From contig AZLU01000187.1 in assembly GCA_002224055.1 (NCBI GenBank), positions 17,073 to 81,072 on the forward strand: 64,000 bases of DNA, in the 5' to 3' direction. The stretch is from Pezizomycotina sp. ARF18 (Eukaryota; Ascomycota). A program made the position numbers and the translations under genes. Under the pieces are notes generated by a model. That model was not told where the DNA came from, did not search any database, and saw only the letters and a list, made by a program, of their open reading frames with translations. Position 1 is the stretch's first letter. Each line of letters opens with the position of its first letter. This document shows, in pieces, positions 44,422-57,866 of the stretch.

Positions 44422-47400
44422 ATGGAGAGCAGAAGGTCTGCGCGTTTATCATCCGGCGGAAGTCCTGCACTGCAGGTTAAGACGTCTGGAGAAGAGGAGC
44501 AACGTACCCCTCCTCCGGGACGCAACCTCCGAAGTCGCAAACTGGCGACGGAATCACCTCCACCATCACCGGAGGAGGAAGAAGAGGGAGGACAAAGCGA
44601 CGGGGAGATAAGCAAGGAGGAAGTACCGGTTTCGAGAGACGATGTGAAACAGGACGTTTCCGGAGAAGAACACCATGAGGAAGTTGGTGAGCCGAGGGAC
44701 GCTAGCATTGAACCGATCTCCGATTTACCCGCGAGAAGTTCGAATCGCCGGAAGAGGAGAGCGACGAGGAAGCAGCGCCGCGCCGCAGCCATCGGGAGCG
44801 TAAGCCAACGAAGCGTTTCTCCCTGGAACAGGAGAACGCGATCCTGAGAGAAAACAGCAGCAGGGTTGCCAGACCAAGGACCTCCAACGGAGCTGCACTT
44901 TCTCCATCCTCAAGGGGTCGATCAAACATCCGTTTCGCTGCTGCTACTCCGGCAGCTGACCAGAATGGAGCCGGAGATGAACCCCATCCGAAGCGGCAAA
45001 AGCTCTACCCTAGCGGTAAGGCTTTGCTTGTAACCCTCAACGTACCGCCAGGCTCTACATCCAAGTACCCCGGCAAGGAAGATTACTCTCAAATCAAACT
45101 TACTTTTAGCATGATATCGCCAAAGTCGTGGACCAGATCTTACTCGCACGGAATGTCAGAATACGCTAGTACCGAAGTGCCAAAATTTCTTGGAATGACA
45201 ACCGCGGAGTGGAATGCGATGAGCAAGGACTTCAAAGAATTTATGACCGCGAACGCGACGCTTACACGCTACAACCTCAAGTCTCCGAAGCAGAGAGAGA
45301 AATTCGTCGAAGAGCTGAACGAGAAGAGTGGAGGAATAAGGAGGGGTAGATGGATGGAGAAGGTTCAGGCGGTAATGGAAGAGAAGGGGATGAGATCGCG
45401 TATATACTTTACCAGGCGATGCGGCATTTGAAGCAGGAGGTCTCGGTGGTCAAAGGCGATCGTGAGAAGCGGGTTGAGCAAGAAAATGGTGCCGTCAACG
45501 GTGATGCCTTGGGTGCCGAGGAGATGCTGGACGCTGTGGAGGATAAAGGTTTGGACGTCGGCGACGGTAATGAGGAAGAAGCCGTTATGGATGCTACGGC
45601 TGCCGTCGATGACACACAGCAAGAGTCCGAGCACGAAGAAGTGTCGAAAGTGGACGAGAGCGATATGGAAATGGAAATGGATAACCCGGAAGTTTATTCT
45701 CATGAATCTGACCGTCTATCCGAAGGTTCAAGTGCAGACCCTCAACAAGGCCAAATCTCTGAAGACATGGATATTAATAGCGAGGAATCGGTCGAACAAA
45801 ATGAAAAGCGCGACGAAAATAAGGTTACTCAGGAGGATTTGACTACCAATTCAGAAGATTCGCTACCTGATGATTTGGTAAGAAATTATCTCCCCTCCAA
45901 GGGAGAACAAGATGCTGATTCCCATGTTCCGGTGATGCAGGCGAATGAGCAACAAAAAGTCGCAACCACCATTGGACGGATATGGTTGAGGTTCCTCGAG
46001 AACCACCCGAACGCACGCCTCCACCGTCTCCACTTTCTCACGATAATGTAAGTCACTCAATTTTAAGGCGTTCATGAGCAATTGCTAAGTTTTTCCTAAT
46101 AGGAGGTTGATACGGCTATTCATCGCGTTCATGCCAACGAGCCACCGACGTTCGATCTATCCCCTGAGATTTTGCACGAACTCGCTGAACTGAAAAAGCA
46201 ATTAAGTAAGACGGCTCCTCCAAGAAGTAGCTTCTCTATGTATTTCTCTCCTTTTTTCCAGCCTCTGCTTACCAAAAATATTCTACAGATTTGGAACGCA
46301 AAACTTCGAAAACGCTCAAATCCCAATTCGAGACCCTACAAGCGCAACAGACCACCCTCGAAGATCAATACAAGCAAGAACACCAGGCTCGAATTTCCCT
46401 AGAATCGGAACTAAAGATCGAAGCGGGTGCCCGCATCGCTCAGAAGACCCAATTCGAACAGGACCTCGCCGCCATCCGCCGCGAGAACGAGAAACAGGTC
46501 AACAAGCAAATGGACGCTAATCAAATGCTCGCGGACCGACTCAGCACCGTGCATAGGGAGCTCGTGGATATGATGGACGCTGAGAAGAAACAGAGGTTGC
46601 GGCTTGAGGATATGTTTAAGGAACGTGTCGCGAATGAAAATATGGCGGTTACGTTGGCTGGAAATCGAGATGGGGTTTTGAAGAGTATTGGTGGGGCGGT
46701 GACTGGGTTGAGCGCTCTTGGGAAATTTCTTGGAGGAGGCGAGTTGGCGTGTTATCTGCTTCGAGTGCGGCTGGACCTCTTGCGCTGCCTTTGAATGCTC
46801 GTGCGGCGATTACGAATGGGGAAAAGGGAAAGCACAAGAGAGGATCGGTTGGGTAGCAGTAACGATGCTAGAGAGGAGACGGGCATGATTGCCGAGGGCG
46901 ACAATGATAACCACCTAGACAACAGCCTCGCACTTGCTGCTCTCAATGGGACCACCCTCGTTCAGCTTCCCGAAATTACTATTACGGATGACCGCGAAAA
47001 CACACTCACGCAGGAGTCGATCGATAACTTGCGAACATGCTCGAGCACCTGCCTCGTGATGGTAACGGGAACATTGAGCTCGATCCGGAAAATCCAGAAC
47101 ATGCAGCAATACTCGAACGGCTTCCTGGGGTACAAAGAGGCTTTCTCTCAGTAATGACAAGGAGCACGATATTGTCAATGGTGGCTCTGCGGTGAAGGAG
47201 GTTGGGGATGCGGATAACAAGGGGGAAGGCGATGAGACGCTGCAGGAGCAGATGGATGCCGTCGATGGTATCGCGAAGAATCACCAGAGCGAAAAACAAG
47301 GTCGCGATTCTACCCCTTCTCGTACTAACGAACGTCGTAGTCAAAGTGTGGATATTTCGAGAAATAAAGGGAGTCATAATCACGGGAAGTTTGACGTCAG

Positions 47401-47913
47401 CGATCCTTTGGCGGGTCTTGACGTTGGCAAGTTCGGCGCGATGAAGCCTCCGGCTGGCGAAACTACTACTATCGCCAATGGAACCAACGATAACACTGCT
47501 TTAAACAGGGCAGACAAAAGGAAATCTTCGTCTCCGGTGGTTATGGGTGGTGCTAGTCTCAGGAAGAAGGCTCATTTTAATAGCGCAGCTCGTAGCGACG
47601 TCGGGAAGGCGAACGGGATCACGAATAATGCCACTTTCGTGAAATTTTCGGATGGGGCTTCCTCAATGTCTAGCTTAAGCACTACTACTACGGGGAAAGA
47701 AAACGGTGTTATGACAAACGGAAAATATAACGAGGAAGCGCTAGTAATGGCGGTACACCCGACTCAGCCATCAGTACCGGCGTTCTCCTCAAGATTAACA
47801 GGGAACAGGACCACGAGGATGGGAGCGAAGAGGACTTCAGTGATGTTTACCGCACGAAGTCTGCGATTCCGCGCAAGAGGAAGGTTCACGATTCCTTCGA
47901 TATGGGAGCTTGA
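44422..47913 (+). CDS. Large basic/acidic coiled-coil protein (nuclear-type)
   Basis: It starts MESRRSARLSSGGSP and has basic and acidic disordered sequence (PPPSPEEEEEGGQSDGEISK). After one-base slips it continues with RRSHRERKPTKRFSLEQENA, then a compact region (KALLVTLNVPPGSTSKYPGK, VPKFLGMTTAEWNAMSKDFK, KSPKQREKFVEELNEKSGGI). A long acidic stretch follows. An intron lies at about 46048-46099, and a second near 46204-46290. Then comes a long coiled coil (LKSQFETLQAQQTTLEDQYK to MMDAEKKQRLRLEDMFKERV), a low-complexity region, and an end at about 47913 (IPRKRKVHDSFDMGA). Basic clusters such as PRKRK suggest nuclear import. I do not recognise the compact region. At least seven one-base indels are needed, several in G or A runs (near 44725, 45380, 45945, 46735, 46850, 47035). 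Confidence 0.6.
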
Positions 47914-50900
47914 AGAGGTCGATCAGAAGTTTTCCCAATCTTTTTCCCTTTTTACTTCCTACGGGACACCCTCCACGAGCTCGATTTTAATCATTATACG
48001 ACCATAAAGAAAGAAGGCACAAATTTCGCACATGGCAGCGAAAAAATGCTCAACAATGCAGCTACTATTTTATCTTTAATCTTCTTTCTTTTAGGGCCCT
48101 CTTTTCCAGATACTAGGTTTCCGAGTCTATTGTTTTCTCTAATTGGTCTTTTCTATCTCGGTTCTTCACGTGTCTCCCAAGGCGATATTTATTTCCTTCT
48201 TTCTCTTTCTTCTTTGATTTTCCTTTCAAACTTCTCTCTCTTTCCTCTTTAGCTTAACAAAATGCATACCCGCTATTTTCCTATTTACTCTTCTGTCTTT
48301 CTTTCTCATCGTCTTTTTCAAGGACTACTTTTCACTTAATCTTTTGTTGTAGCTACTTTCTTATAGCACCTTGGGATAATCGGAGTGGAAATTTCTTCAT
48401 TAGGTGGTTCAGGGATGTCGTATAGTAGGGATGTTTTATTTTGAAACCCTGTGAATCGTGACAGCTAGATTACAGTAGAATTTGCGCCAGTAGAAAAATC
48501 CGGTTCGCTCCAGTTTGCGCGCCTTTCCAACTAGTCTGTCTGTAATGAACTCACGTGTGCTTCAACTCTTGCTAGGCATTTCACTCTATTTCAAAATGAA
48601 TAGTATTACTTCCCATCTGTAAGCGAAATAAACCGCATCTTAGGTTTACTTCTCAAAAACGGCGTTGTTTTGTACATGAACTATCCTATAAATTATAATT
48701 GCGCTTAGTATTTAACTTCGGTAGGAGAGGCACTCGCAAGAAGCTCCAAGGCCTCCAGATAGCATTCACATTTGAAAGGCTACACCACGCATGATGGGAT
48801 GACGTATCGCCACGATAGTAGGTGAACAGTTATATTAGATTATAGTGCCATAGACTTAGGAATCATTGCTCGTCGTCAATCATCATAGCATTCCTCTTGC
48901 CTAATAGTTTCCCAGGGATCTCGACGTCGTAATATGCGAGTTTACTAGCGCCAGATTGACTGTCAGTAACCTGTTTTATATCAGATGAAGCTTGGAAATT
49001 ATAGCCTCAAGGAATACGAATTATTATCATAGGCCAAAAGTCTCTTAGCATCTCCATTTCCCCCACCAAAATACACGTAGACTTATTAAAATTTATCGCA
49101 ACCAAAATTATTCAATATTAAAAATAAATTTTTATAAAATTTATAAATTATTTATATAATATAGCCTTTATACATTCTGAGTTTTAAAGATTTTATAAAA
49201 ATTTTAAAGCACAGCTGAGTATTCAAATTTATTAATAATTTTTCATTAAAATATCTACGTTTATATATAAAATTAAAAAAATTTAAAGCACGATAAATTT
49301 AAAGTATCGTCACTCTACGAATATCTCATAGATTTCTTTAAAATTATAAATATATAAAGACTCCATTAGTCATAATATAATGTAAATTTATAAAAAATAT
49401 TTTATTAAGTGTAATTGTATGATTGTTGCTGAAAGATCGGTATTTTTTGCCGTATTAATTGTGAGTGTGAAGAGACTTTTGTCCTATGATAGTAGTACGA
49501 AAGCACGTGCCAGTTCGTTGAACATCCAATACTTCACGGGATCGAGTACTTCAACGCAAACGCGCGAGGTCGTCAACGATCACCCTTCACTGTCCAGAAC
49601 AGGAGCTGTTAGGCCGACGGGCATAAGTGCGATCGCTGCACCCGCGATCAATGCTCATTAGGCGAAGTTGAACAGCTACGTATTTTCTACGCCCTTTTAG
49701 CACTAAACAGCCCTGCGGGTTTTCGCTCAGCATGCGCCGCGACTGGAACAAAATTTCCGCAACATCGCGACTCAACCGCGAAGTATAGTTGCGGAGCTCA
49801 GACCTCACCTCCGACCTCTACGGAGCTCGAAAAGTTTGAAAATAGTAAAATACGAAGATAATTTACGCACAAAGGAAAGCTTGAGCAATGTTGGGAACTT
49901 TTCTAATGGTGACCCGCAGGTGTGGAGTTATGTGGTGGGAAAGAGGGAGTAGCTAAAAAAAGGGAAAACGTCATTTAATGGTAATACGGAATGTTCCTGA
50001 GAACATGCGAATTCTGTTTCTTTTCGCCTTAGTCTGTTCAGTCTTTTCTATAAGATTAGATTCAGTATTTAGTCTATTTACTAAGGAGATATTCCACTCG
50101 TATTCTTTCAAGTTAGCCATATCGTAGGCGTTTCTCTTTTAATGTGATATATTGATTGCAACCTTTGAATTTTGATTCTCTCTCTCTATCTATTATAGCT
50201 TATAATTCCACGCGAAGTGCTTGACAATATGCGGTACAGTAGTTTTTTTTGCTTTGCAATTCTTGTGGGCAGGTTTATTTAGTAATTTATCATCTTTTAG
50301 TGATTTATTCATGCGGAGGGCCACCAATTTTGTATGATCGAGATGCTCCCCTAAATCTGACTTCCCTTTGAATAGGAATAATGCACGGAGTTTATCTCTT
50401 CCAGGTTTGAATAGAGAGAGAGAAGACAATTTAGTAACTCGATATATTTGGCCTGGCTGGATATGGAGCGTATTGAACTATGGTCGGGCGGATATGTGTA
50501 GATAATAATCGTAAGCTCGTGCGCGGAGGCGGAATTGAAGACGTCCCACCTACGCGAAGATTTCGCACACTTAGGAAGTATCATGAGAGATAACGGCTAT
50601 CAGAGCGTCTTGCTTAGTTTCTGTTGTTGTGAGAAATTATATCTGGCGTTTGTTATGCATCAAGTCATTCGTGATACATTAGAAAGGGATGAGATCTCGA
50701 GATGGAGAGAAATGGATGTCCATACGTCGAAAATGAACACCTCTGAGAATGCATAGTAGTTAGATTCTAGTGTGAAAATGTCATGCTTTAGTTGTTAGTC
50801 CGCGTTGAGTTCGTTGTTTTTATTTTTTCATTTCTTTATTATTTTTATTTTTTTATTTTTTTTTTCCCTCTATTTTTTAACTGATATTTTCATTTGAGTC

Positions 50901-51137
50901 TTATTGATATTTTTTATCGCTAAATTGAATTCTCCTACTATTGAAGCATCGCAAAAAGTCGCAACCATCTCCGTTAAATTGTCGCCAGTCCGTATTTCGG
51001 CGCAGACGTCCTTTTCTCGTTCTTGTCCTTTTACTGTCTTGATGCACGTCGCCGCCAGAGAGTATAATACCGGCGGCATATCGATTTTCGTGATACCTGC
51101 CTCATTTCTTTCCTTATTTTTTCACTTTTAAACGCCA
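47914..51137. other. Long stretch without a supported gene
   Basis: T/C-rich sequence covers about 48050-48340 and is probably 3' flank of the preceding gene. The AT-rich island lies at 49079-49410. Frames near 49419-49661 and 50535-50756 have no recognised features. Confidence 0.4.
49079..49410. other. AT-rich island
   Basis: About 330 bases made almost wholly of A and T with repeated AAATTTAT and TATAAA-like words, and no coding capacity. Such islands in fungal genomes often arise by repeat-induced point mutation of old transposons, but no parent element is recognisable here. Confidence 0.6.
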
Positions 51138-52436
51138 ATGAGGGATTACAAGAAGACGCCCAAGAGAACAGGTGCTGGAATTGTTGGCGCTCCGGACACG
51201 ATGCGAACGAATGCCGCGCTACATATTGTACAATCCGAGAAAGAGAGGAACGCCGAATTCAACTCGGCATCTCGTTGCCGGATATGCCGTTTACTCCGCC
51301 CTTATTGAACAGCTTCTGTGTCATAATTGTTGGAGGACCAGACACCACAAAGCTTATTTTTGTAGAGCCGAAAAGATCAATTGAGGAAAGAGAGCAGCTT
51401 CGGCACCAATTAGGCGTCAAACTCTTCCCGCACTGGCTTACGGTCCTGAAAAAGAAAGGCGTGGCTGCTTTAGACGAGAACATGGTGGACATGAGGACCT
51501 TCGGAGGAGAAACCAGGAAACGTATGCTCAAGGACACAGAGGGTCACCCCGGATAAGGTGCTGGAAATTGCAAGCTCAAACAGAGTTGGCATTGCGCGAA
51601 ACTTTATGGAAGAAATGGAGTCGATGTGGCTGCTCTAGGGTCGAAAGTCGTGGAACGGTAGAGACGCTGAAATTCAGGATAAGTCTGCTGAGAAGGACTA
51701 GTAAGGCATCATCGGTGCTAATACACGTCTGCTTCGAGAGTGGTCCCATCGGGTCTGGACACACCGGCGCACAGGACAACAACACGGTAGCTTTAGGAAG
51801 TAAGCGAGTGCCGAGAAGCTAAGTTAAGCTGCACAACTGGAGCCGCGGTGCACTTTTCGGGTCAAAACGGACAATACGAGGGCTCCGTGACACTCCAGAT
51901 CATTTTCACGCGTTGGGGCCGGAAAGGCATGGTCAGCCGCATATGGAGATAGACCAGCTCTTTCAACAGATGGGGAACAGCTGATTAAGAGGCTCGGGAT
52001 AGATGCTGAAGATGATAGCGATCAACATGAAAGGTCTTCGCGATCCCAGAAGTGCCGATGCGTATGGCTCGTTTTGGTGAATTTGTGCCACACAGGTGCC
52101 CAGCGGAGGGAGAATATTTCGATCGCGCGGACAATGAAACCACCCAAGCCGAAATACCACAGGCACGAGACTCAGGTACTTTCTTCCAATGGCGATCAAA
52201 CCACCACCCCACAAACGTTGAAATCCGCCAAATGCCTGAGCAAGCCCAACTTGACAGACCAAACGCATATCGAGTACCCGCAAGAAGCCATTTACGGGGC
52301 GGTGCTAAGAATCTACATGGTCGAAGTATTTAGCCAATCACTCGAAAGAGCCGAACTAAGTGACTTTCATGACTACATCGCTGAACAAAGTGCTCAAAAT
52401 TTTTTTTGTTACATGGATAATTTCTCGGTTCCATGA
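51138..52436 (+). pseudogene. Twin zinc-knuckle family, copy K3
   Basis: Knuckle 1 is CWNCWRSGHDANEC (51173-51214, C-x2-C-x4-H-x4-C), followed by TIREREERRIQLGISLPDMP. In another frame knuckle 2 is CHNCWRTRHHKAYFC (51319-51363, C-x2-C-x5-H-x4-C), and then EEREQLRHQLGVKLFPHWL and TVLKKKGVAALDENMVDM. A later block, GEQLIKRLGIDAEDDSDQ (about 51970-52020), matches the C-terminal helix of other copies, and helical sequence (AIYGAVLRIYMVEVF) follows to 52436. Both knuckles keep all metal ligands, so this is the best reference for the domain. Frame changes between the blocks still disrupt the gene. Confidence 0.6.
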
Positions 52437-54914
52437 AATTTCCTTTATGGTTTCTTTTACTTCCCACAAATATCTCATAGGTACTTAGTAGTATCACAAA
52501 CGGATGGCTCTTCAGTAATGACTGCCAAAATATGCTCTCCCACTGTGAACATCACCGCGGTTTTGCAAAATTACTCGTAGCAAAATGGATTCCTGAATCT
52601 GCGCATAAACAAGTGGATTCCTGAAGGTTATATTGTTTAATAAGATTGGAACTTTATGTAGGATATCTGCAGTGACCTCGATTGCCCGTCCGCCAGAATT
52701 TGTGATACTTCAACAGAAGCTTGCGAATTTGTTATTCGCAGCCAATTTATTTATGAGTTTTCATGGTCGGGCAAGAGAACCCATACGTGATCCTCGAATA
52801 AAGATTAAATTATAAACAGGTTCCTCGTTTGCTTCTCGTACGGCTACGAGAGTACTCTATTTCCTGTGGAGAAAACTGTGGAAGTTCCTAGAAATCGAGT
52901 CCTTTCAAAAGGTCCACCCGACGGGTGTTAGGGCTTTCCTTTCCGCATTACTCAGCCCTACTTTCCTTGGTGAGCGCTACATGATTCTACTTTTAGTGTC
53001 TAGAGCTGGTAGGGCTTTTACTTGCTATATATATTGCTCCCGCCTTCTCGTGGCCACCTAACTCATACTAAGAATATGGGGGGAACTCTAGAAACCTAAA
53101 GAGCTGGAGAACTTGAAGGAAACCGCAATGAAGCAGAAAGTACCTAAACTAAACGACGCGTACCATTACTTTACACAGTTCTGCTATATATTAGCATTTT
53201 GCAACGACTAGCTGGAGATTAGACTCAGCCAAAGCCAGCAGCTTTAGCCAGCGAGTTGATTATCACCAACATCACCAGTACACAAAACGCCACAGTATTA
53301 AAAAGTATTCAAGAGACTCATTTATTGGTGCCGTGCGAAGGATGATTCAGCTAGTATTTGACCGGCAAATCCCACCGATACTTGTAAATCTTTAACTTTA
53401 TAGATGGTTTCACCAGGAAATCACCTAGTAGAAAACGTAGATTCTCAAACCAAGATGTTGTTGCCAATGGGAAACGAGCGACGCGATGTTCCCCGGAGGT
53501 AGAGGGCGTTGAGACCTCAACTTTGGTACTTATCTGTGTCAATTTTGTCTGACCGCTTTCCATTGTTGCATTAGTAGAATGGAACAATGTCATCCATAAA
53601 GTCTTACACACCGCCATTCATTTGGACCTTTCCTTCCGTTTTAATCGAACTTTAATCATTATCGATATAGTTTATATTCGTTCTTAGTACACAAAATCGC
53701 GGGAAGCTTGATATAACACAACATCCGAGTGCAAGAGAACAATCATCGGCTTGACACATTTATCAGCTGATCTCACGTTCAATGTTTAGAGATATCTTAT
53801 ACTAGTTCCGATGGTCCTGATCCTTTACCATTATAGGAAAGACACAAACAACGTCTACCAGACCAATAAACTCTTAAATGGCGAACTCGAACAGTGTGTA
53901 TTTTTGGCCCCGACTCTAGCGCTAAATTCATATTTTGCTGGAACCATGAGAAAACCTCCCCCTACGAAGAACTCGCCAGTTCCTCAGATCTACCTCAAAA
54001 CACAAAAGATAGACCTCCAGAGATAAGAGCTCTGAGAACATTTCCCTCGATGTCCAGAGGCTGCCTCACAAACTATTAATCTAATTGGATATGAGCACAC
54101 AAAAGGTCTGCGGGCGACGAATAAGAACGGCAGCATACGCAAGATTGGGTTTTCTAGTCAATAGCATTTGAGGAAGAAGATATAAACAGGAATCCTGAGC
54201 ATTCTCCCGCGTATCAATCATCGCGACCGCAAGGCGAACCATCAGAAGCGTAGGAGGTCAATTAAAATGCTACAGATATCGTACTCGGAAGAAAAGGCGC
54301 CTATGTGAAAGTAAAAACAGAATAAACGCTGAGCAGAGACAACACTAGCAAAATAAGCAGAGCAAGAAATTATCCATGGCTATTGTCGCTGGAACGGGAG
54401 AAAAGTTTGCTCTTTGTGAGAGATGATGATGATATTATTCTCTTTAGGCGGACCTTAAGGTCACTTTTTGTTTAACAAATTTTAATTTATTATATCATCT
54501 TCAACACCAAGTCTTATTCGCCTCACCTACTACCCTCCTCCGCTTAAAAGCAGCTAATATTTTTTATATGAGTTCTTTCTTATCCTCTTCGACTGTTCAA
54601 ATTGGGCATATCGGGTAATTAGAACCCAAGGTACGGAACTCACCCTCTTTACCCCTTGTCTTATGCATCATATATGGCTAGGGGTTTATGAAAGCGTTCT
54701 AAAGTGATCAAAGTAATTTCAATCACAGAATTGCTCTCCAAAGAAATTTAAAAGATTTATCTTTTCAATCTCGTCTACTCTCTTTTCGTCTTTATTGGAC
54801 CGCTCTGTGAGGCGAATATTATCGATATTATATCAACCTTCTCATCCGATACAGTTATAGATTCTGCGTCCTCGATACGCACCTCACTGGATTATCAAGC
54901 CGGCCCTCAAGACC
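52437..54914. other. Stretch between two zinc-knuckle copies
   Basis: No supported gene. Frames at 53617-53351 (minus) and 53811-54026 (plus) have no recognised features. Confidence 0.4.
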
Positions 54915-56050
54915 ACAAGTGATGGAATTGCTCGAAAACCGATCATGAGACGAAAGCCTGCCCCAAGGAAAACGTTACTATTAGTGAGCGGGAGGAAAAC
55001 GGAAGCAGCTTGGCGTCCCTATGCTAGGGACCGGTTTATATCGCTTTGGTCGACCAACTTTTACGCCACAACTGCTGGAAAAGCCGGCAGCATAAGGCGT
55101 ACTTTTGTGTGGAGCGGAGGAGAACAATCCAGGAGAGAGAACAGCTTAGGCACTAGCTTGGTGTCGGGCTGTTCCCTCACTGGTTGAATGTGCTCAGGAA
55201 GGGTGGAGTAGAACCATGGACAATAGCATGATTGATATGACAGCTTTGGTGAGGAAGAGCCGATGTGTTAATTCAGCGATAAGTGGGGTCGGGAGATTGT
55301 GTAACAGGCAAAAGACTGCCGCCTATAGTTCTGCAACTGATGGGACGTCCCGGAGATGAGGACGTAAAAAATGGCGGCTATGAAGATGATGCATGCTGTC
55401 GTACATCTGGCGACCAGCTAAACAAGGAGAAGATAACCACTCCGAGACAGCCAGAGGAGGGGAGAAATCTCAAGGGAAGCCCGAGAGCGGAAACGGATCA
55501 GCAACATTCCTCAACGCTCCTTCGACTCTTCCACTAAACGAGTCCTACAAACAGAATATCAACCTGGGCGAACTCTTCTACGATATGGGAGAGAGATGCT
55601 CGAGCTCCTAAAGATTGACAGAGAGCATATTAGGGATGATGAAGACTTCTATGTTAAACAAGATGCAAATGTGAATAGCTCGTCTCGGCGAGTTCATTCC
55701 GCCGCAACCATACGAAGACCAGGAGAACTTCGGTAGTATGTCAGCGAACGCGTTCGCCAGGTCAACCGGACAGTAATATGCCGCTTTCTCATCACACCCG
55801 TGCTGCAGCCGAGCTCGACTGTTAGTCCGTGCTATAGACAGAACTCGGAAAATAGCTATGCTTAGATGGAACCATGTATCAGCTTAGAAAGAAATCAGCG
55901 TATCGACTAGGTACTACCATCGCGCTCAGTCCGAAGCCAACTACAGAAGAACTCCAGAGTACTACGGATCTGAATTCGGAACCTTCGTACAGCAATGCCA
56001 TAACAAGGATCGACATAAGGTCTTGCTGATGAATTCAATACCGAGGTCGT
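54915..56050 (+). pseudogene. Twin zinc-knuckle family, copy K4
   Basis: Knuckle 1 is broken at its first Cys, where a TGA codon (54920-54922) precedes WNCSKTDHETKAC. Knuckle 2 reads RHNCWKSRQHKAYFC, with Arg in place of the first Cys. It is followed by TIQEREQLRH, a TAG where K3 has CAG (Gln), and LGVGLFPHWLNVLRKGGVEP. The block LGELFYDMG then, in another frame, REMLELLKIDREHIRDD (55570-55640), is the C-terminal helix. One stop replaces CAG and may be a C-to-T change in CpA. The loss of both first cysteines suggests long-standing decay. Confidence 0.55.
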
Positions 56051-57866
56051 CATCCTACTACAGTATGTATATGGATACGGATGAAATGTCGGTCTATCTG
56101 TGCGCTCCCGGAACGTTGAAACTTTCTTATTCTTCCCTACCTCTACTCGTTTCCCCTTTCTCGCTCCCGCTCTCTCTTTTTAATAACTTTTATTAAATTT
56201 CCTCCTGAAGAATAGTATTCTATTCTCCGCTTATATTAAAGTACTTGGTCTTTTTAATCTTAATTGCTACCTGTCTTGGTTATAAATCCATTGTACAGAT
56301 TCATAGTGATTTTGATAAAGCGATTTCATCAGGTAGTGCTAAGCTGATTGGATGCAAACTTTTTTTTTGGGAAATTCGGACAATGTTTAGAGCCTTTCCA
56401 ATAAATGGTTATGTCCGAGTCTTGCCTTTGATCTTATAGGAATATCTCTGACGTGAGAAATGGGGGATGAGAGATAAGGTAAAATATGCTGTTACGGTTA
56501 TATGCGCTTTGAGGGTGAACTATCTTATTATTACATGCCGAGGTATCGAATATTCCACGTACAACCAGCGTATTGACCACCATTCCTATACTAACTCTTT
56601 CTATAACACTTCGGTGAGGAAGCCTATCCTTTTATTATTATTTAGGTGCTTTCTAGATTTTACTAATAGCTCATGTGATCACGGCTTTTAATATAATAAA
56701 AATCCAAAAATCCGCGCCAATGATTGGTAAACTTAAACATTGCGTAAAATCGAATTATCCTGTCTCGAACGATCACTTCCTGAATATTACTACATCGAAC
56801 ATAGAAGGCTTAATTTGCCAGTTATTGAAACTAAACTCTAGCTATACAAATTACAAATGGATAAATATCAAAGCTTAGATCTGTCAATTCGGATGTGTCG
56901 GGATATTCATCCAATTTCAATTACGCGCCTCCTCTAATTAGAGTGGCGCTTTGTGGAGGTTGACTTCGATTCGATGTTGCATCTTGAAATAAGTAACAAT
57001 GATTCTAATGAACCCCTCACACTTTGATCACATCAACCACTAGCTTCAGCATTCTGCTGCTTTATAATAGAAGAGCGGAATCAAATTTCTAAAAACTGAA
57101 AGGAATACTCTCATCGCCAAGGCATTTACTACTGTTTTATAATTGAACAGCACGCATTGTACGAGCATGATGAATTGATATATATGATCATGATCCCAAT
57201 AATAATAAGAATATTACTTCATGACCATGTCACGTATAAAAAGGCAAGCAACGGTCATCAAAAGGCTATAAATCAATGTTTATTTTCCAAAATCTAGATG
57301 ACTTCAACGTTCAAAACTTATAAATCGCAGACACTCGGAAATTGAATCCAGGTCTAATGGTATACTCAGGAGCCCCATTATACGACAAGAGAGAAAATCG
57401 TGCCAGTATAATTGCAACGCCCAATGCAAAATAATAGAGGTTTGAATTACTGGAGTTGTAAACGCGGAGTGACTCTTCGGTAATATTTTGAACCGCCTCC
57501 AAGTGATTATAAAATGCATTCAAGTAGATAGAGCCACTATTCAATCGGGACATTCAATAGAGTTAGATAAAATGTAATGGTGTTAGAAGTGTTTCGCCGG
57601 TAGTTTTTAATTTACGGTTAATCTCCCGGACCTAAGACATAAATCTCTCCTGGAAAATAGTATCACAGCAACGGCCAGTAAGAAATCCGAAGATACAGCT
57701 AGGCGTCTCAAAGTAACCGAATAACACACAATCAGTCACAGCTCAATATCCCCACCGCGTTTCTATATTCTGATCAGTATCTACTCTCAAACTCATTACC
57801 CGGCCATTGACGACATCTCAATTGCGTTAGCAGTACTTCCGCTAAGACTCGCGATATCAAGGAAAC
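56051..57866. other. Stretch without a supported gene
   Basis: No supported gene. Frames near 56245-56880 are short and AT-rich. Confidence 0.4.

Noticed and set aside
48046-48252. A hydrophobic 68-residue frame
   Set aside because: Pyrimidine-rich downstream sequence of the preceding gene gives the Leu/Ser/Phe pattern; nothing else supports it.
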